Below are positions 33,996 to 45,902 of a DNA stretch of 64,000 nucleotides, piece by piece. Where the stretch lies: positions 69,729,824 to 69,793,823 of the forward strand of contig CM047807.1 in assembly GCA_026214975.1 (NCBI GenBank). Reading direction: 5' to 3'. The DNA is from Gentiana macrophylla (Eukaryota > Streptophyta > Magnoliopsida > Gentianales > Gentianaceae). The position numbers and the translations under genes were made by a program. A model generated the notes under the pieces. That model saw only the letters and a list, made by a program, of their open reading frames with translations, was not told the DNA's origin and ran no database searches. How positions within the stretch are numbered: position 1 is the stretch's first letter; every line of letters starts with the position of its first letter.

Positions 33996-34510
33996 TAGGG
34001 GTGTACACGGTTCGGTTCAGATCGGTTAATGACCGTAACCGAAACCGAACCGAAATTTTCGGTTAATTGAAAATCCGAACCGAACCGAACCAAAATAACC
34101 GGTTCGGTTCGGTCGGTTAACCGAAACTTTTGGTTAATTAAAAATACGAACCGAAACCGAACCGTTGGTAAAAAAACCGAGCCGAGCCGAAATAACCGAT
34201 TGATTAACCGAAAAACCAAATCGAAATAACCAAATTTCATCCAAATTATACAATTACAACAGTTTGATTCACTATATCATTATACACGGTTTGGTTTTTC
34301 CGATTTGGTTTGGTTCGGTTTCGGTTTAGATGTAAACGGCTTGATTTTTGGTTCGGTTTTCGGTTCGGATAATTTACAGTACGAACCGTAACCAAACCGA
34401 AAATTTCGGTTTTTCCATTTTGAAAACCGAAAATCGAACTTTAGCACTTATTAACCGAACCGAACCAAACCGAATTATCTCGGTTCGGCTCGATTTTCAG
34501 ATTATCCGTA
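33996..34510. repeat. CGGTTCGGTT/AACCGAACCG-rich palindromic repeat, possibly a hAT-type MITE
   Basis: It begins TAGGGGTGTACACGGTTCGG. Dozens of CGGTT and AACCG units occur in both orientations, so the region can fold extensively. Plant hAT derivatives with TAGGGGTGTNNACGGTT ends look like this. I find no convincing matching terminal repeat or duplication at the right end. Confidence 0.55.
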
Positions 34511-34890
34511 TTTCAGACACGCTACTCTTGTGGACACCACACAAAGATTTCCCGACCCAAGAAGCTCAGTTTAAAACGCTGTTTCGAGCTACACAAAGAT
34601 CGGATTTGAGGTGTAAGGAGGTCGGCTCTTGGCATGTCAATTATTGTGATTTGAACTGACAGGGCCTTATACCAATCGCCAAGTGTGTGGTCAAATATGC
34701 TCTCTCGCAAAGAGCAATTACTACGTCCAAGTATTATGGTTTCTCAGCAAAAGGACTAAAAAGTTATTAAATTATATTATATTTTTCTTTTCTATTCTTA
34801 ACTCAAAAGAATTCTTGTTACAAAAGATAATATCAGTCGGGTGAAAAGATATAAGGAACATTTGAGGATGATAGTGAAAAATGCTTTCAA

Positions 34891-34970
34891 GCATAGATTT
34901 TAAAAAAAATATTTAGTTTTCAGACATATAGGCATAGATTTATAAAAATATTTAGTTTTCAGGGCATATA
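34891..34970. repeat. Two-copy tandem repeat, about 39 bp
   Basis: GCATAGATTT..AAAATATTTAGTTTTCAG..CATATAGG occurs twice in succession with small differences. Confidence 0.75.
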
Positions 34971-35090
34971 GGCTATGTTTGGTTTGAAAGGAAATATAAA
35001 TTTCTATTTATTTTTTTAATTAATTACATTATATCGTTTCTATTGATTTCTACTTTTTCCCTTTCTTTCTTTCCAAACACTACAAAGGAA
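34971..35090. repeat. Possible small MITE with TGTTTGGTTTGAAAGGAAA ends
   Basis: The left end TGTTTGGTTTGAAAGGAAA is matched imperfectly by an inverted TTTCTTTCCAAACA at the right end, with an AT-rich middle. No clear target duplication. Confidence 0.4.
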
Positions 35091-35951
35091 ATTTGAAATC
35101 ACTCATTCCTCATCCTTTTTCTTCGGTCACATTCTTTTCTTTTTCCTTTTATTTCCTTTTAGACAATTTCTTCAAATTTCTCCACCATTAACTTTAAACT
35201 ATATTATTGGAATTAAATATTGCACCCCACATGCTATTTAAATAATGTGGTCACCAACTGATCAAGAGTTTCATTTGATACTGAGCCACTTTGATCATCA
35301 AAACCCTTTCTTTTATGGAGTGGCCAAAGGTGCATTATTATCATCATCATCTCTTAGCAATTAAGATTCATAGAAATTATATCTAAATTCCAAGAATCTA
35401 ATCTTCATAAAGATTATTAGAATCTAAAATAGTATTCTTTTTCCCCTAAAAAAAAAAAAAAAAAAATAGTATTCTTTTGCATCAATCCATATTCCCATTT
35501 CTACATTCCCCACAAACTCATATCTACCTTTGTGGATTTTTTTTGGATGTGGGGATATGGAATCAATTCATTTTAACCTGAGTTTCACATGCCTCTATGC
35601 AATAAACAAATAAACAAATAAACAAAAAAAAAAAAGGCAAGAAAACTAATAACTTCCATTTGAATCTCTCTTCCTGTCAATTAAAAGGAATATTGTATAT
35701 TTGTCTACAAGGAGGAAATTTTACAAATGATCAAAAATATTAGTATCTTAGAGAATTATTACATTCTCAGGGCATGGTTTATCCATAAAACCCTGAGATA
35801 TATCTCATTGTTCTATAACATTGAACTAAAACAATTAATCCGAATAGCGAAAGATAAATTGCCTTGAAATTGCCATATACTATAGAAGATTTAATGATGT
35901 TTTTTTTTTTATAAAAATGCTTGTGAGATTAAGTACCAAGATGCGAATCGA
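35091..35951. other. AT-rich 3' flank of the zinc-finger gene
   Basis: No gene is seen. It holds A-runs (35449-35466, 35625-35635) and, close to the stop, several AATAAA-like or TTTATT sites that could polyadenylate the minus-strand gene. Confidence 0.5.
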
Positions 35952-38040
35952 TCAAAACTTGTGCATTTGATCAAGCAAAGCACTCAAATTAGCTGGATCA
36001 AGTGGATCGTTTAAGCGATTAAAGCTCGAACCCTCACCCAAAGATGCAGAAAAACCAGTAGCTGCAGGAAGACCCATGTCATCATGATCATCATCATTCA
36101 TATCAAAAGTAGTTTCTTTAACGAGTTTCTGAACCCACGATAAATCAGGCTCCTCCCCATTGTTACCATTCTCAAATGATGATGATCTCCTAAGCTTACC
36201 AATGTCAGATGTTGAATCCCATTCTTGATTTTGAGACGAACCCCAGTTCGTCCAAGATTCTCTAGGAGAACCCGAGAGCCCCGTTGAACTGGAGCCAAGA
36301 AGATCACGTGAGCTATGACTTCGAATTGTTGCAGCTGTCTTTCACGTTGTGCAAGCATCGACGTCCTTGCGCTCATAGGGGAAATCGGTTCCATACTTCG
36401 AGGAGACATCCTGCCAGATGATGGAACTCCAAAAGATGCCTGCAACAAAGGGTGATCAAAATTTTTCGGTGTAAAACTTGTCTTGATTGGAGATAACATC
36501 ATTTGCTGCTGTTTAGATGGATTAATAAGGGCAGCAGTAAAAGCACAAGAGACCAATGCTTGATCAAAGTATCTCGGCGATGAAGAACTTTCCACTGCGA
36601 ATAGATCTTCAAGATTTGAAGGCGCTAGGGCGTTGTTTGAACGAGCAACAACGTTTAAAGAATATGAGTCGGTATTTGTTTGACCCAGTTGAGATATTTC
36701 ATCACCGAAATGCTGTGGTTGTTGAATATTGATATCAGGTGATGAACTGAAGTCTGGATTATGTATATCTCTTGCATTTAATGATGACCTTAACCGGCTC
36801 GAGTGAAGACTGCTTCCTGATAGATACAATGCAGGGACATTAGGTTGATTCCATCCCATATTTGAAATCATGTTACTACCAGAAGGCGACATAGGTGGGC
36901 TGTAAGGTGACGGAGACATGATCGAAACAGATGAAGGAGAACCCGGCAACAAATTCATCGCTGCAGCATAATCGATAGAAGTAGCTGAACGAGGGAGGGT
37001 ACAGCTGAACCAGTTGAGACATACAATGGACGAAGTTCTTCTTGCGTAAAAGCAAAGAAACAAACCCTCCTGTTGCAACTTACACCGTCTTTACAAATCC
37101 GTGTCCTATATTGAGCTGGATGAAGCCAACATTCAAACACCCCATGTGCGTATTCACACATATCCCCTCTTCGACAAGCTCCTTCCTAAAATCAGGGCAA
37201 GGAACACAGCTGTAGTGATATTTCCTAGGATCCCTTCTTCTAGCATTTTCACCGGGATGAACAAAAGGGCATTCGGTCCAATCATGTGAGTATGCACGAG
37301 AACAAGGCCGAACCTTAAACGAAAACATTCTGAACTCATCGGTCGAATATCGCCGTTCTTGATGTCAGGAAAGGATGGATCAATAGGATATTCTTTCTTC
37401 TCCATTGCAGATGAAACAGGAAGATCATGATTCTTAGGAGAAGTAGTGGAATCTGAACCAGATGACGAAGATCCATTAACTGGAGACGGAGAAAGAGGTG
37501 GAGAATTCAAAATTGCATTAGGATTAAGCAATCTTTCAAGTGAGAGTTTCATTTCATTAAACTTTGGTGAGACAACAATGACCTCAACAGGGCGCTGACC
37601 GCTCGCATCAGTCAAATTCGGATTAGCACCGCTGCTAACAGCATCGTCACTATCTCAACTGCGCCGTAGATCCACCAGATGCAGCACAGTGAAGGGCTGT
37701 GCTCTTGTCCTTGCCACAAGATTGATTTACATCAATCTCATTTAAAGATAAGATCATTTTCACAACATCAACACTACCGTATGTTGCAGCAACCATCAAA
37801 GGAGTCCTATTTTCAAGAACCATCTGTTTTGATCCTTTCGACGCCCGTACCACTTTCCGACCTCATCAACAATAGATGGATTCTGATCAGCCAACTTTCT
37901 GAAGCCATCAACATCATTGTTAGCTGCCAGTTCCAGCAAGTCTTCCGTCGTGGCAGACAAATCATTCATGTTCTTTAATGTTGGAAATGCTAATCTTGAA
38001 ACCGAACCTGAAACTGGGAAGATCCAACATTAGCATCCAT
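35952..38040 (-). CDS. Ankyrin-repeat, tandem CCCH zinc-finger protein (plant RR-TZF family, AtC3H30/AtC3H56-like), frame broken by single-base deletions
   Basis: It codes for about 698 residues in one exon, the usual length. From the N-terminus: ATG at 38040 with an in-frame TAA two codons upstream; [10 protein letters not shown] and two ankyrin repeats ([26 protein letters not shown], about 37860-37560); [14 protein letters not shown]; an arginine-rich CCCH region ([56 protein letters not shown], about 37320-37035); then a Ser/Pro-rich tail with [28 protein letters not shown] and [15 protein letters not shown], ending at TGA 35952. Family members bind RNA and act in stress and hormone responses. 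About seven one-base deletions break the frame (near 38008, 37834, 37664, 37630, 37345, 37183, 36995, 36323), with no in-frame nonsense between them. Consensus error is likelier than pseudogenisation. Confidence 0.9.
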
Positions 38041-39315
38041 AGCTTACTAAGTAGTAGTAACAAAAGTGACTTACATTGTACAGGATTTGAAAGAAGCCAA
38101 CTTTTTTTTTTTTGCACATAAAGAAAGAAAGTGACTCAAAAGTTATTTGCCTAACCTCATCAATATACTAACTAAATGAAAATTGGGGATTGAGACTAAT
38201 AGGTAAATGGGTACCAAGGGAAGTGAATACTGAATTGTATAATAGACCCACAAAATTATTGATCAGCAATTTCTTTCTAAAAGAAGAAGACTTTGCCATA
38301 ACTGGTTACTAGGAAAACACCAAAAAGAAGAAGGGTTCTCCTACTTTGATGCTGAAAAAGTGTAGCTAAAAAATTTCATGTGTCACCAAACATAAATAAT
38401 AAGTTTACCCATTCAATCCCTTAAAAGGAATAGACCACAGCTTTATATACTAAAATGTTTCTTCCTATTTTTAATTTTTAGTTTTCTGTAATCAAGAGAA
38501 CAAATTTTATCAGAAATCTGAACACAAATAAGTAGTTAACCATAACCAAATGATAAAACTTCAAAATTAATAACTATGGAAAAAAAAAAGGTGGAATTTG
38601 TGGTGGTGGTGGTGGGGGAGGGAAGAGACCAACAAAGAAAAATGAAACAAAGAATGGACCAAAAAAAAAAAAAAAAAAAAAAAAAACCAAAAAAAAAAAA
38701 ACTTTACCAAATCAAAGAGAACCCACCAGACAAACAAATTAAAAGAACCAATATCACCCAAAAATGAAAAAGAAAGAAATAACTCCTTTATTTTTTACTT
38801 AACAGGCAATTCAATCCAGTATTCATTTCATTAGTTAACAAGAAACAGTACTGTATAAGCATAAACCAAAACAAACACAGAGACGGGGAAAAAAAATTCA
38901 CTTCTTCAAATTCTTAACAAATAACAATTAAAAAATAGAAGAACCAATCCCATTATCCAGAAAGTACTAATTCTCTGACATGCAAGAATAAATTTATATA
39001 AAAAATCCAAGAAGACCTTTCAAAGCTCCACCAAGTAACTCTGAAACTTCAGCAGCAGAGCAGCTTCATTTCGGTCTGCATGCAAGTGAACTATGAGGAA
39101 AAAAAAATTCAAAAAAAGATGTCATCTTTTCCCAGATCTAAACACAAGAATTCAATGAATTTGAAAAAAGAAACATCATCAAGAAGAAACAGATGATGTT
39201 TTACTTTGATAAATCAGTTGTTGAATCTCTTCATCGCCATTTCCTATGTACACTTTTTTTTCTTTTCTCCCTAGTGAATTTTCTTTCCTTTTATTCTCTC
39301 ATACATAAACTGATG
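38041..39315 (-). other. 5' leader of the zinc-finger gene, probably with an intron
   Basis: The region between ATG and TATA box is 1.3 kb, too long for an unspliced leader, and relatives have a 5'-UTR intron. A plausible acceptor is TTAG just before the ATG (near 38048). It contains long A-runs on the plus strand (38579-38588, 38660-38700), which are T-runs on the coding strand as in plant introns. Confidence 0.5.
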
Positions 39316-39344
39316 ATCGTTGAAATTATTTAGGAGAAAACATA

Positions 39345-39352
39345 TATTTATA
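39345..39352 (-). promoter_or_regulatory. TATA box of the zinc-finger gene
   Basis: The minus strand reads GATATAAATATATG here (TATAAATA at 39352-39345), about 1.3 kb upstream of the ATG. It is followed by an A/G-rich early leader. Start of transcription is expected near 39315. Confidence 0.5.
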
Positions 39353-39864
39353 TCACGATAATGATGTGGGGTCCTCTTTTTTAAAATATATTTTACTGAT
39401 TTTTTTTTTTTTTGATTGTATTTTATTGAAATCTTTTGTAGTAATAAAATGCCTATCCAATGGAACTATACTTTTGTAATCACGCAGAATATATAATAAT
39501 AATATATAATAAAGAAGAGAAATGAAAGTCTTTGAATATTTTTACAGGAAGTGGACTATTACGTCATTTTCTGTTGGAGGATGTATTTGGTGTTACTGAA
39601 CCGCATATAAATTATAGTAGACCGTCAATTAGATGATATATGTAACAGCATAATATGCTTTCATCATCTTGCACACCACTTATAGTGTAACTATTAAATA
39701 TGTTTCTAGGCAATGTAAAGTCCATGAATAATAATTTTTTGTATGGCGTGGTCATGTATTTTTTATTTTATTTTTTATATTCTTATTACAACGGTTGTTT
39801 CCAATAAATGACGTAATATAATTTTTGCATCATTGATTATAAAGATTATAATGCACACATAACA
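39353..39864. other. AT-rich intergenic stretch upstream of the zinc-finger gene
   Basis: Promoter-side sequence with T11/T12 runs and AATAATAATATATAATAA near 39490. I see no coding region. Confidence 0.5.
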
Positions 39865-41656
39865 TTTAAAACCCATTAAATCTTTATAAAAGTATTTTCG
39901 CTTTTTTAGAATTGTTTTATTTTTCTTTTGTTTTTGTTTTTAAGTTTTTCTTCGTCTCCAAGTCACTTTAAACCAACCTAAGTCTCGAATTGGCTCTAGG
40001 AAGCCATAGGCATCATAAGTTTCGCGTTATCGAGGTTTTCATGAAAAATTTTGGGGTGCTTTCCCGAGAGTGCCCTTGCAAAAGTGCATGGGTCAATGTC
40101 TGCCGACTCTGGTTTGACCGTTCTGGCTACGTGTTGCAGGTCACAGTGGTGAAATCGAAGCAGTTTTGGTTCCAAAATATGTTTCAGGTTCATCTATCAA
40201 AGGTAGAATCATCGTCGTTTCTCGTTTTATTCATGTTAGATTGTCCCTTTGTTCGTAGGTTCGAGTAGATTTGAAGGATAATCGTCATTTGTTCGCAGTT
40301 GGTACGTTCATTCGGTTCGTTTAAGAGGTAGTGAGTTATTTTTATAATACGGATCCGTTTTGGTTTAAAGATCATGATTTTAATTCGTTTTGTTACTATT
40401 TTATGTTAAACTGCATGAACATGGACATGATTATGTGTTTATGGTAACTTCCGGGTAATTGTAAGTCAGGGAGCGAGTCTGTAGGTGTTGGTCGGGCTGC
40501 TTTCCCGACCACTATCTCGAGAAATCGCATGCTCTAAAGCCCCAAATTTGCTTTCTAGCCATTTTGTGACATATACAGTGTTTTCAGGACGTTATTTGGT
40601 TTCTGGATACATTTTTGTAAACTGTTTTCATGCTAGTAGTGTAGATAGGATAATAGTTGAGTGTTGCTATGGCTTTTTGTATGACCACGTAAGTTAAATA
40701 TTGGCTAAATCACGAGTCTATGCGGCATTATGCTCTTACTTGCATTATGATAAGGTTCAGTTAGTTATCCAGTGACGTACTGAACGGAGTACCATGACTA
40801 AGATTCATGTCGGACGTATGACTACTTGTATTCCCCATGTTGTTTTGAAATGATGTGTTGAATAGGGCACCGTGATTTTATGTGTCACGTTGGAAGTATG
40901 ACAGCTCATATTCCATGTGTCGCAATATTCCATCACGTTAAGTATCTGGTTTTAGGTGCTAGACAAGAACGCGAATATGCTAAGTAAAGTCATTAATGAA
41001 ACTAAACAAATATGTGCAAGATGAACTGAATGTGGTCAATAGGCAAGATTTTTTAATGCATTATTCAAGGTTAGGTTTTCAAGGTAGTTTTCCGGATGGG
41101 CAAGTTATGCTTTTAAATCAGTATTAGTATGCTGGATGAAGTAGATTCATATCATATCTCCCGGCATTTGACGAACATGAATTTCCCTTTTGATCTTCTT
41201 TCTCCTTACTAAGATTCGTGCATGAGCTTACTCATTTTTTAGATATAAGAAGATATGCATGTGCAAAATGTGTTTGATGATGAACTTGGAGAGCAAGTTT
41301 AGGATGAAGCACGGAGTTTTCATATCTTTTAATAGTTGTTTTTTTGAGTAAGGCATGTATGCCAAGTTAATCATAGTAGTTTTTTTTTTAGCCTTATTGG
41401 ATTTTAATGGATTTAGTAGTTGTTTAGCTTATTTATGAATCTAGTTATAAAAGTGTCTCTCTCGGCGTGGTGTCTTTCTGTAACACCTTAAGGGTCATAC
41501 CTCCGAGTCTCTACATGTCTCTTTCTTCCACGCTTTTCTTTATTACTCTACTATGATTTGGACATACGTGGGTTTTAGGTTTTTTATTTTCTTAAAGTCA
41601 CGTGTTTAAAATTCAATTTATGGATAAGGATCCGTATTCAAGAGCGGGGCATTATA
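39865..41656 (+). repeat. Chromovirus remnant 5' LTR
   Basis: Its start (TTTAAAACCC...) aligns with the 3' LTR start TGTAAAACCCC at 41930 over the first 150 bp. It ends GGGGCATTATA before the primer-binding site. Confidence 0.72.
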
Positions 41657-41658
41657 GT

Positions 41659-41670
41659 TGGTATCAGAGC
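41659..41670 (+). other. Primer-binding site of the chromovirus remnant
   Basis: TGGTATCAGAGC, a perfect initiator-Met site and the only such site in the window that reads without error. Confidence 0.9.
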
Positions 41671-41916
41671 CTAAGTTAGGATATCTTGGACGTAAACACT
41701 GCAGTCTAGGATGTTGTTCTTAGGATTTAATCTTAGTATGTGTGTATTCCTAGCCTTCGTTCTTTCTCAGATGTGGGAAGCGGAAGACGTAATAATAGTT
41801 CTTAAGTTAGTCAGTCTAAGCAAGTTTCTCCGGATCATCTTTGTCGTTATCTCCCTATTTTATTTGTGTTCCTTTTTTTTCCAGGTGCATTACGCTTCGA
41901 GGACGAAACTTCCTAT

Positions 41917-42078
41917 AAGGAGTGGAGAATGTAAAACCCCTCACCATTTTGTAAGGGTATTTTTTCTTTATAGGAATTGTTTTTTCCCTTTTATTTTTAG
42001 CTTTTCTTTGGCTCCAATTCACCTTAAACCGACCTAAGGCTTAGTAAAGTCTGTAAAAAGGCTTCAGGAAGCCCTAGA
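41917..42078 (+). repeat. Purine tract and truncated 3' LTR of the chromovirus remnant
   Basis: AAGGAGTGGAGAA (41917-41929) is followed by TGTAAAACCCC at 41930. The LTR breaks off at about 42078. Confidence 0.7.
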
Positions 42079-42080
42079 AT

Positions 42081-42860
42081 TGATGAGAGATAAATTTATG
42101 ATCATTATTACGACATTTTACCCCAATATTGATACCATTTTGAGCATTATTGTATCAAATCAAGTCAAAATTACTAAGTTTTATTCAAATGTATAAGTAG
42201 TAGTTATTATATAAATTATCGTATTTTTATAAGTTTTTTATTAGTTTTTGTACCGGTTTAGTAACCGGAGTGTCGTGTCGGATTTACGTTTGGTATTTTG
42301 GTGGTTCATTGCAGGATTATACATTGACCAAGATTCCACGTAACGACATGTTTTGAGTCTAAAAGATGTGTTTAGAGGATTAGAAGAAGATGCCACAAGC
42401 TTACGAGTTCAAATGGATCAAATTATCTTACATACTTAAAACCAAAACCTGTTTCGACGGAGATTTGACCCAGCTTAGAGGCATTTTCAGGGGATGACTT
42501 CTTAATGAAAGTTGTAGATCTTCACATAAGCTTTCCAACGCACTTTGAATTACGTCAATTAGAGGTCTACAACTTAAGTTATGGTCAATTGACTAATCGA
42601 TTCAGATTAGCGGAAATCCCAAAACGACACGACATACGAATGGCTCATCAAAACGACATTTTATGAAGAAGTTTCCTTCATAAAAGTTGTATATCTTCAA
42701 AAACTCTTTCCAATGGATTTTGAATCAAGTCAATCGGACTTCTACAACTCAAATGGTGGTAAAGTAGCTAATTGATTCAATTTCGTAAAAATCCCGAAAA
42801 AACGTTCGGAGGAACACGAGGTACTCAAGAAGACGTTTTCTGAAGAAGAGTCCTTCATGA
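42081..42860 (+). repeat. LTR-C: partial Athila-like LTR
   Basis: It starts TGATGAGAG. It has the TTGCAGGATTATACATTGACC and GAAAGTTGTAGATCTTC..TTTCCAACG-type segments common in Gypsy LTRs, the latter repeated with variation around 42505, 42670 and 42850. The right end is truncated and abuts gag in opposite orientation. Confidence 0.5.
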
Positions 42861-42865
42861 AAGTT

Positions 42866-44034
42866 TTAGAATTTTGTGTTGAAGTTTGTATTCAGCTCAG
42901 TCATGGGTTTCGTAAGTTGATTGACCGTGTCGGTCACAGTTGAGCTCATTTTATCCATGGCTGCTTCCCAACCACCAGACTTATTGAATTGAGGCATGAA
43001 TCCACCAGCTTATCTCGGTCTCTCTCCACCGTTAGAATCACTTTATCAAAAACCCCCAGTAGGGTCACTCAGTCTAAAACTAGGGTGGTCATGAGAACAT
43101 GGGCGATATCCGCCCCCATAAGGGTTTCCTTGCCTCCCTATATAGTTCACGTCCTCAGTGTTGGTTACTTCAATATCTTGTACTTTCTCAACCTTGGCTA
43201 TGCGATCATACATTCCATCTATCTTCTCATTCATCGCCATTAGGTGATATAAGATCTTTTGAGAAGTATTTCTCCAAACACGCCTTCAGCTACTTTGGCC
43301 GTTTCAACTTGATGTGTTCCCTATTGACTTGTCAGTGCTATTTGCTCCAACTTTTCTTCAGCTTCTTCAGGTGATAGCAACGCAAAACATCCATTGCTTG
43401 ATGCATCAACTCTCATTTTCTCACTTGGCCGTAGTCCATGATAGAAACTATGCATTCGTATGGGCAAAGTGATATCATGGTGAGGGCATCTCCTCTGTGC
43501 TTCCTTAAATCTTTCCCAAGCTTCTTCAAAGGTTTCAGTGGGTTTCTGCTTGAAATTCATAATATCTTGTCTCATTTGTAGTGACTTCCCAGGTGGGCAG
43601 TACTTATTCATAAACTTCTGCAACAAATTGGTCCAAGTTTGGATCCATCCCGGTGCTATAGACAATAACCATATCTTCGCTTTGTCCTTCAGAGTGAATG
43701 TAAATATTTTTAACTTAATGTTGTCTTCAGTACTCTCTGGCGGCTTGACCATGCCGACTATCTCCGTAAAGTTGGTGATGTGTACACTAGGATCTTCGTC
43801 CGGTACTCCATGAAAGGTAGTGTAATTAGTCACCGTCAGATCACATTCGGTTTGGTGAAATACCTCGCCACATTCTCTGGGTCGAACAATTGTTGGCACG
43901 AATTGCTCGATCATCGGCATTGCATAACTCAGTAGAGTTCTCCTATCTTCTTGTACCACAACTCCTTCTCGCATTCGTCCGTTCGTGCCATGTCGATTTT
44001 TGTATCCTCTAAAGGTGGAATCTCTTCTTCCCAT
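42866..44034 (-). pseudogene. Athila-B gag
   Basis: The open frame of 237 codons (44034-43321) holds the retrotransposon gag core: FHGVPDEDPSVHITNF, KDKAKIWLLSIAPGWIQTW, FMNKYCPPGKSLQMRQDI and FYHGLRP. A second stretch (43240-43046) and a third (about 43030-42870, MDKMSSTVTDTVNQL) continue gag after frameshifts. It lies 400 bp inside LTR-B, as expected. Pol is missing and the sequence breaks into LTR-C. Confidence 0.88.
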
Positions 44035-44428
44035 TCATTTGTGATCTCCTTCGTGCGAAATCATGTCGTCCATGACCTAAAAGATTTCCTCGAGCTTCCT
44101 TTCTCTTTGCCTAGCAAACTTTTCAATCTCTGTATGAATCTCTTGAGTTTGGCTGCTGAACTTTGTGTAGCGTACTACAAGACACAAAAAGAAAATAAAA
44201 ATGTTAATGACTTGCCACATGCCTGGAAGACTAAAAAATATAGACTCTGAGTACTGACTCGATGCTGAACTAACAGAAACAATTCTGCCAAAACTGTGAC
44301 CCTCGGTTTTCCACGGTATACCCTCGGTAAACCGAAAACTATTTTTTCCAGATTTCAACAGAACAGACTCTGTACGACTCTAGTAGAAAGAAAATGCAAT
44401 CTTAAATAAAAAGTATTCTTGACACAAG

Positions 44429-44446
44429 TCCCCGGCAACAGCGCCA
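44429..44446 (-). other. Primer-binding site of Athila-B
   Basis: The minus strand reads TGGCGCTGTTGCCGGGGA, one change from the Athila consensus (tRNA-Asp-like), 8 bp from LTR-B. Confidence 0.88.
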
Positions 44447-44454
44447 GAAAATCT

Positions 44455-45902
44455 TGATCGTGTGCAAAGCACTCACTAGCATTAGGACTAGGTCTATCAT
44501 AGTAGAGTACTGGAAAGTCAAGGTCGATCCCACAAAGACTCGTAAGAACGTCTAATTATCAAGATTGAGCTTGTCACGATTATGGTCTACGACCAACTAT
44601 AATATAGATAGTAGTAAATTTGGTTCCTCAAACTATCAAGGTTATGGTAGTTCACACGAAGCAAAACGAGTTTCTAATATATTAGTTCAATTATGAGCAA
44701 TTAGTTATTCCCCCCACACGTGCAACAGTCCTCCCCATTGGTGAATTTTAATTCATTGTTCAGCTACGGGTACAACTCCTAACCCTATCTACTCCGACAA
44801 TGGTAGTAGACAATCTATACGCAAGCCACCCCCCTTAATTGGTCCGTAATAGCCCATACGCATAAATAACTAGAGCTGTCGATATGGAGCGCTAACTCAT
44901 ACCGCAAACCCGCCTAGACAGCTGTCAACATTGATCAGCACGTTCCTAGGTTCTATTCAAGATAATGTCCAAACATAGCACTTCACTATTTGTATTTCAT
45001 GCTAGTTTACGATGACATGCAAATAGTTAATGAAGCTACTAACATGTAAATTAAATCTATCAATCAATGTAGCTAGCACCAATTATATATCATGAATTAG
45101 TAATTTTCTAGGTATTCAGATCTAGCGATATAGACCGTTGCATATCGGAAGAACGCAACGAGTATTTTATGATTTCTTCACCAACGAATCAGATCTATAA
45201 CACATGTGGTAAAATAAACTAACTTCTAAATAATTAAACTAAATAAGCAATTAAAACATACTAGTCGAATAGAACAACGATAGATCTACATCTTGCAAAA
45301 GACAGAAAATCATACCCTTGAAGATGAGCGTAGATCTCCCTCGGATCTCTCCCTAGGTGGCGAATCCGTCGTCTCTCCGACCAGAACTCATAAAATAAAG
45401 AACAAAGAACTTTTATTGCATAATTTGCCTTGAATAATTTGGGTATATTGAATTCTGAGGCAAAGCCTCTTATTTATAGCTATCTAAACCGACTTAGAAA
45501 CACTTAGTTATACCCCTCGTCCAAGAGAACGTGTTTCGGAAGGATCTCGAATCTCGGTAAACCGCCAGTACCTCCCGGTAAACCGGGGGTATTTTTGTCC
45601 TTTTTCTTCAGTCGACTTAACTTGGAATGTTCTGGAATACCCTAGGCCCATTCTTTCGTTCAGTCCACTCCAGATTTGTCCATGATGCTCAACCCAATAT
45701 TTCGTATCCTGAAAATAATCAAATAATGCACGAAATAATATCGAAACATGGAAAATAAATGCTAAGTGCAGATTTCTCGACTCATGAACCCGACATATGA
45801 TATTCAACTCAAATGGTTCATATTTATAGGTCGAAACAACTATTTTAGCTAATAATGGATAAAATGTTGATGCCGTAGGATAGACTATTTTAACCGTCAT
45901 CA
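44455..45902 (-). repeat. LTR-B: Athila-type 5' LTR (1448 bp)
   Basis: On the minus strand it runs from TGATGACGG to CACACGATCA. Its first half does not align with LTR-A, but its second half shares a strongly conserved block with LTR-A and the solo LTR. It interrupts the Athila-A coding region at 45902. Confidence 0.85.

Larger units (their letters stand above)
39865..42078 (+). mobile_element. Chromovirus-type Gypsy remnant with nearly all of its interior deleted
   Basis: It consists of a 5' LTR (39865-41656), an initiator-Met primer-binding site (41659-41670), about 260 bp of interior, a purine tract and the first 150 bp of a 3' LTR (from 41930), which is cut at about 42078 by LTR-C. The interior retains CTTCGAGGACGAA, typical of sequence just before chromovirus 3' LTRs. 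Gag and pol are gone. Confidence 0.75.

Noticed and set aside
35952..38040. Calling the zinc-finger locus a pseudogene
   Set aside because: Only one-base deletions break it, no nonsense codons or domain losses occur, and the same window shows strong signs of consensus error.
38567..38767. Frames rich in Phe or Lys
   Set aside because: Produced by A-runs in the leader/intron of the zinc-finger gene.
43538..44250. Plus-strand frames opposite Athila-B gag
   Set aside because: Shadows of gag, which has clear domain motifs on the minus strand.
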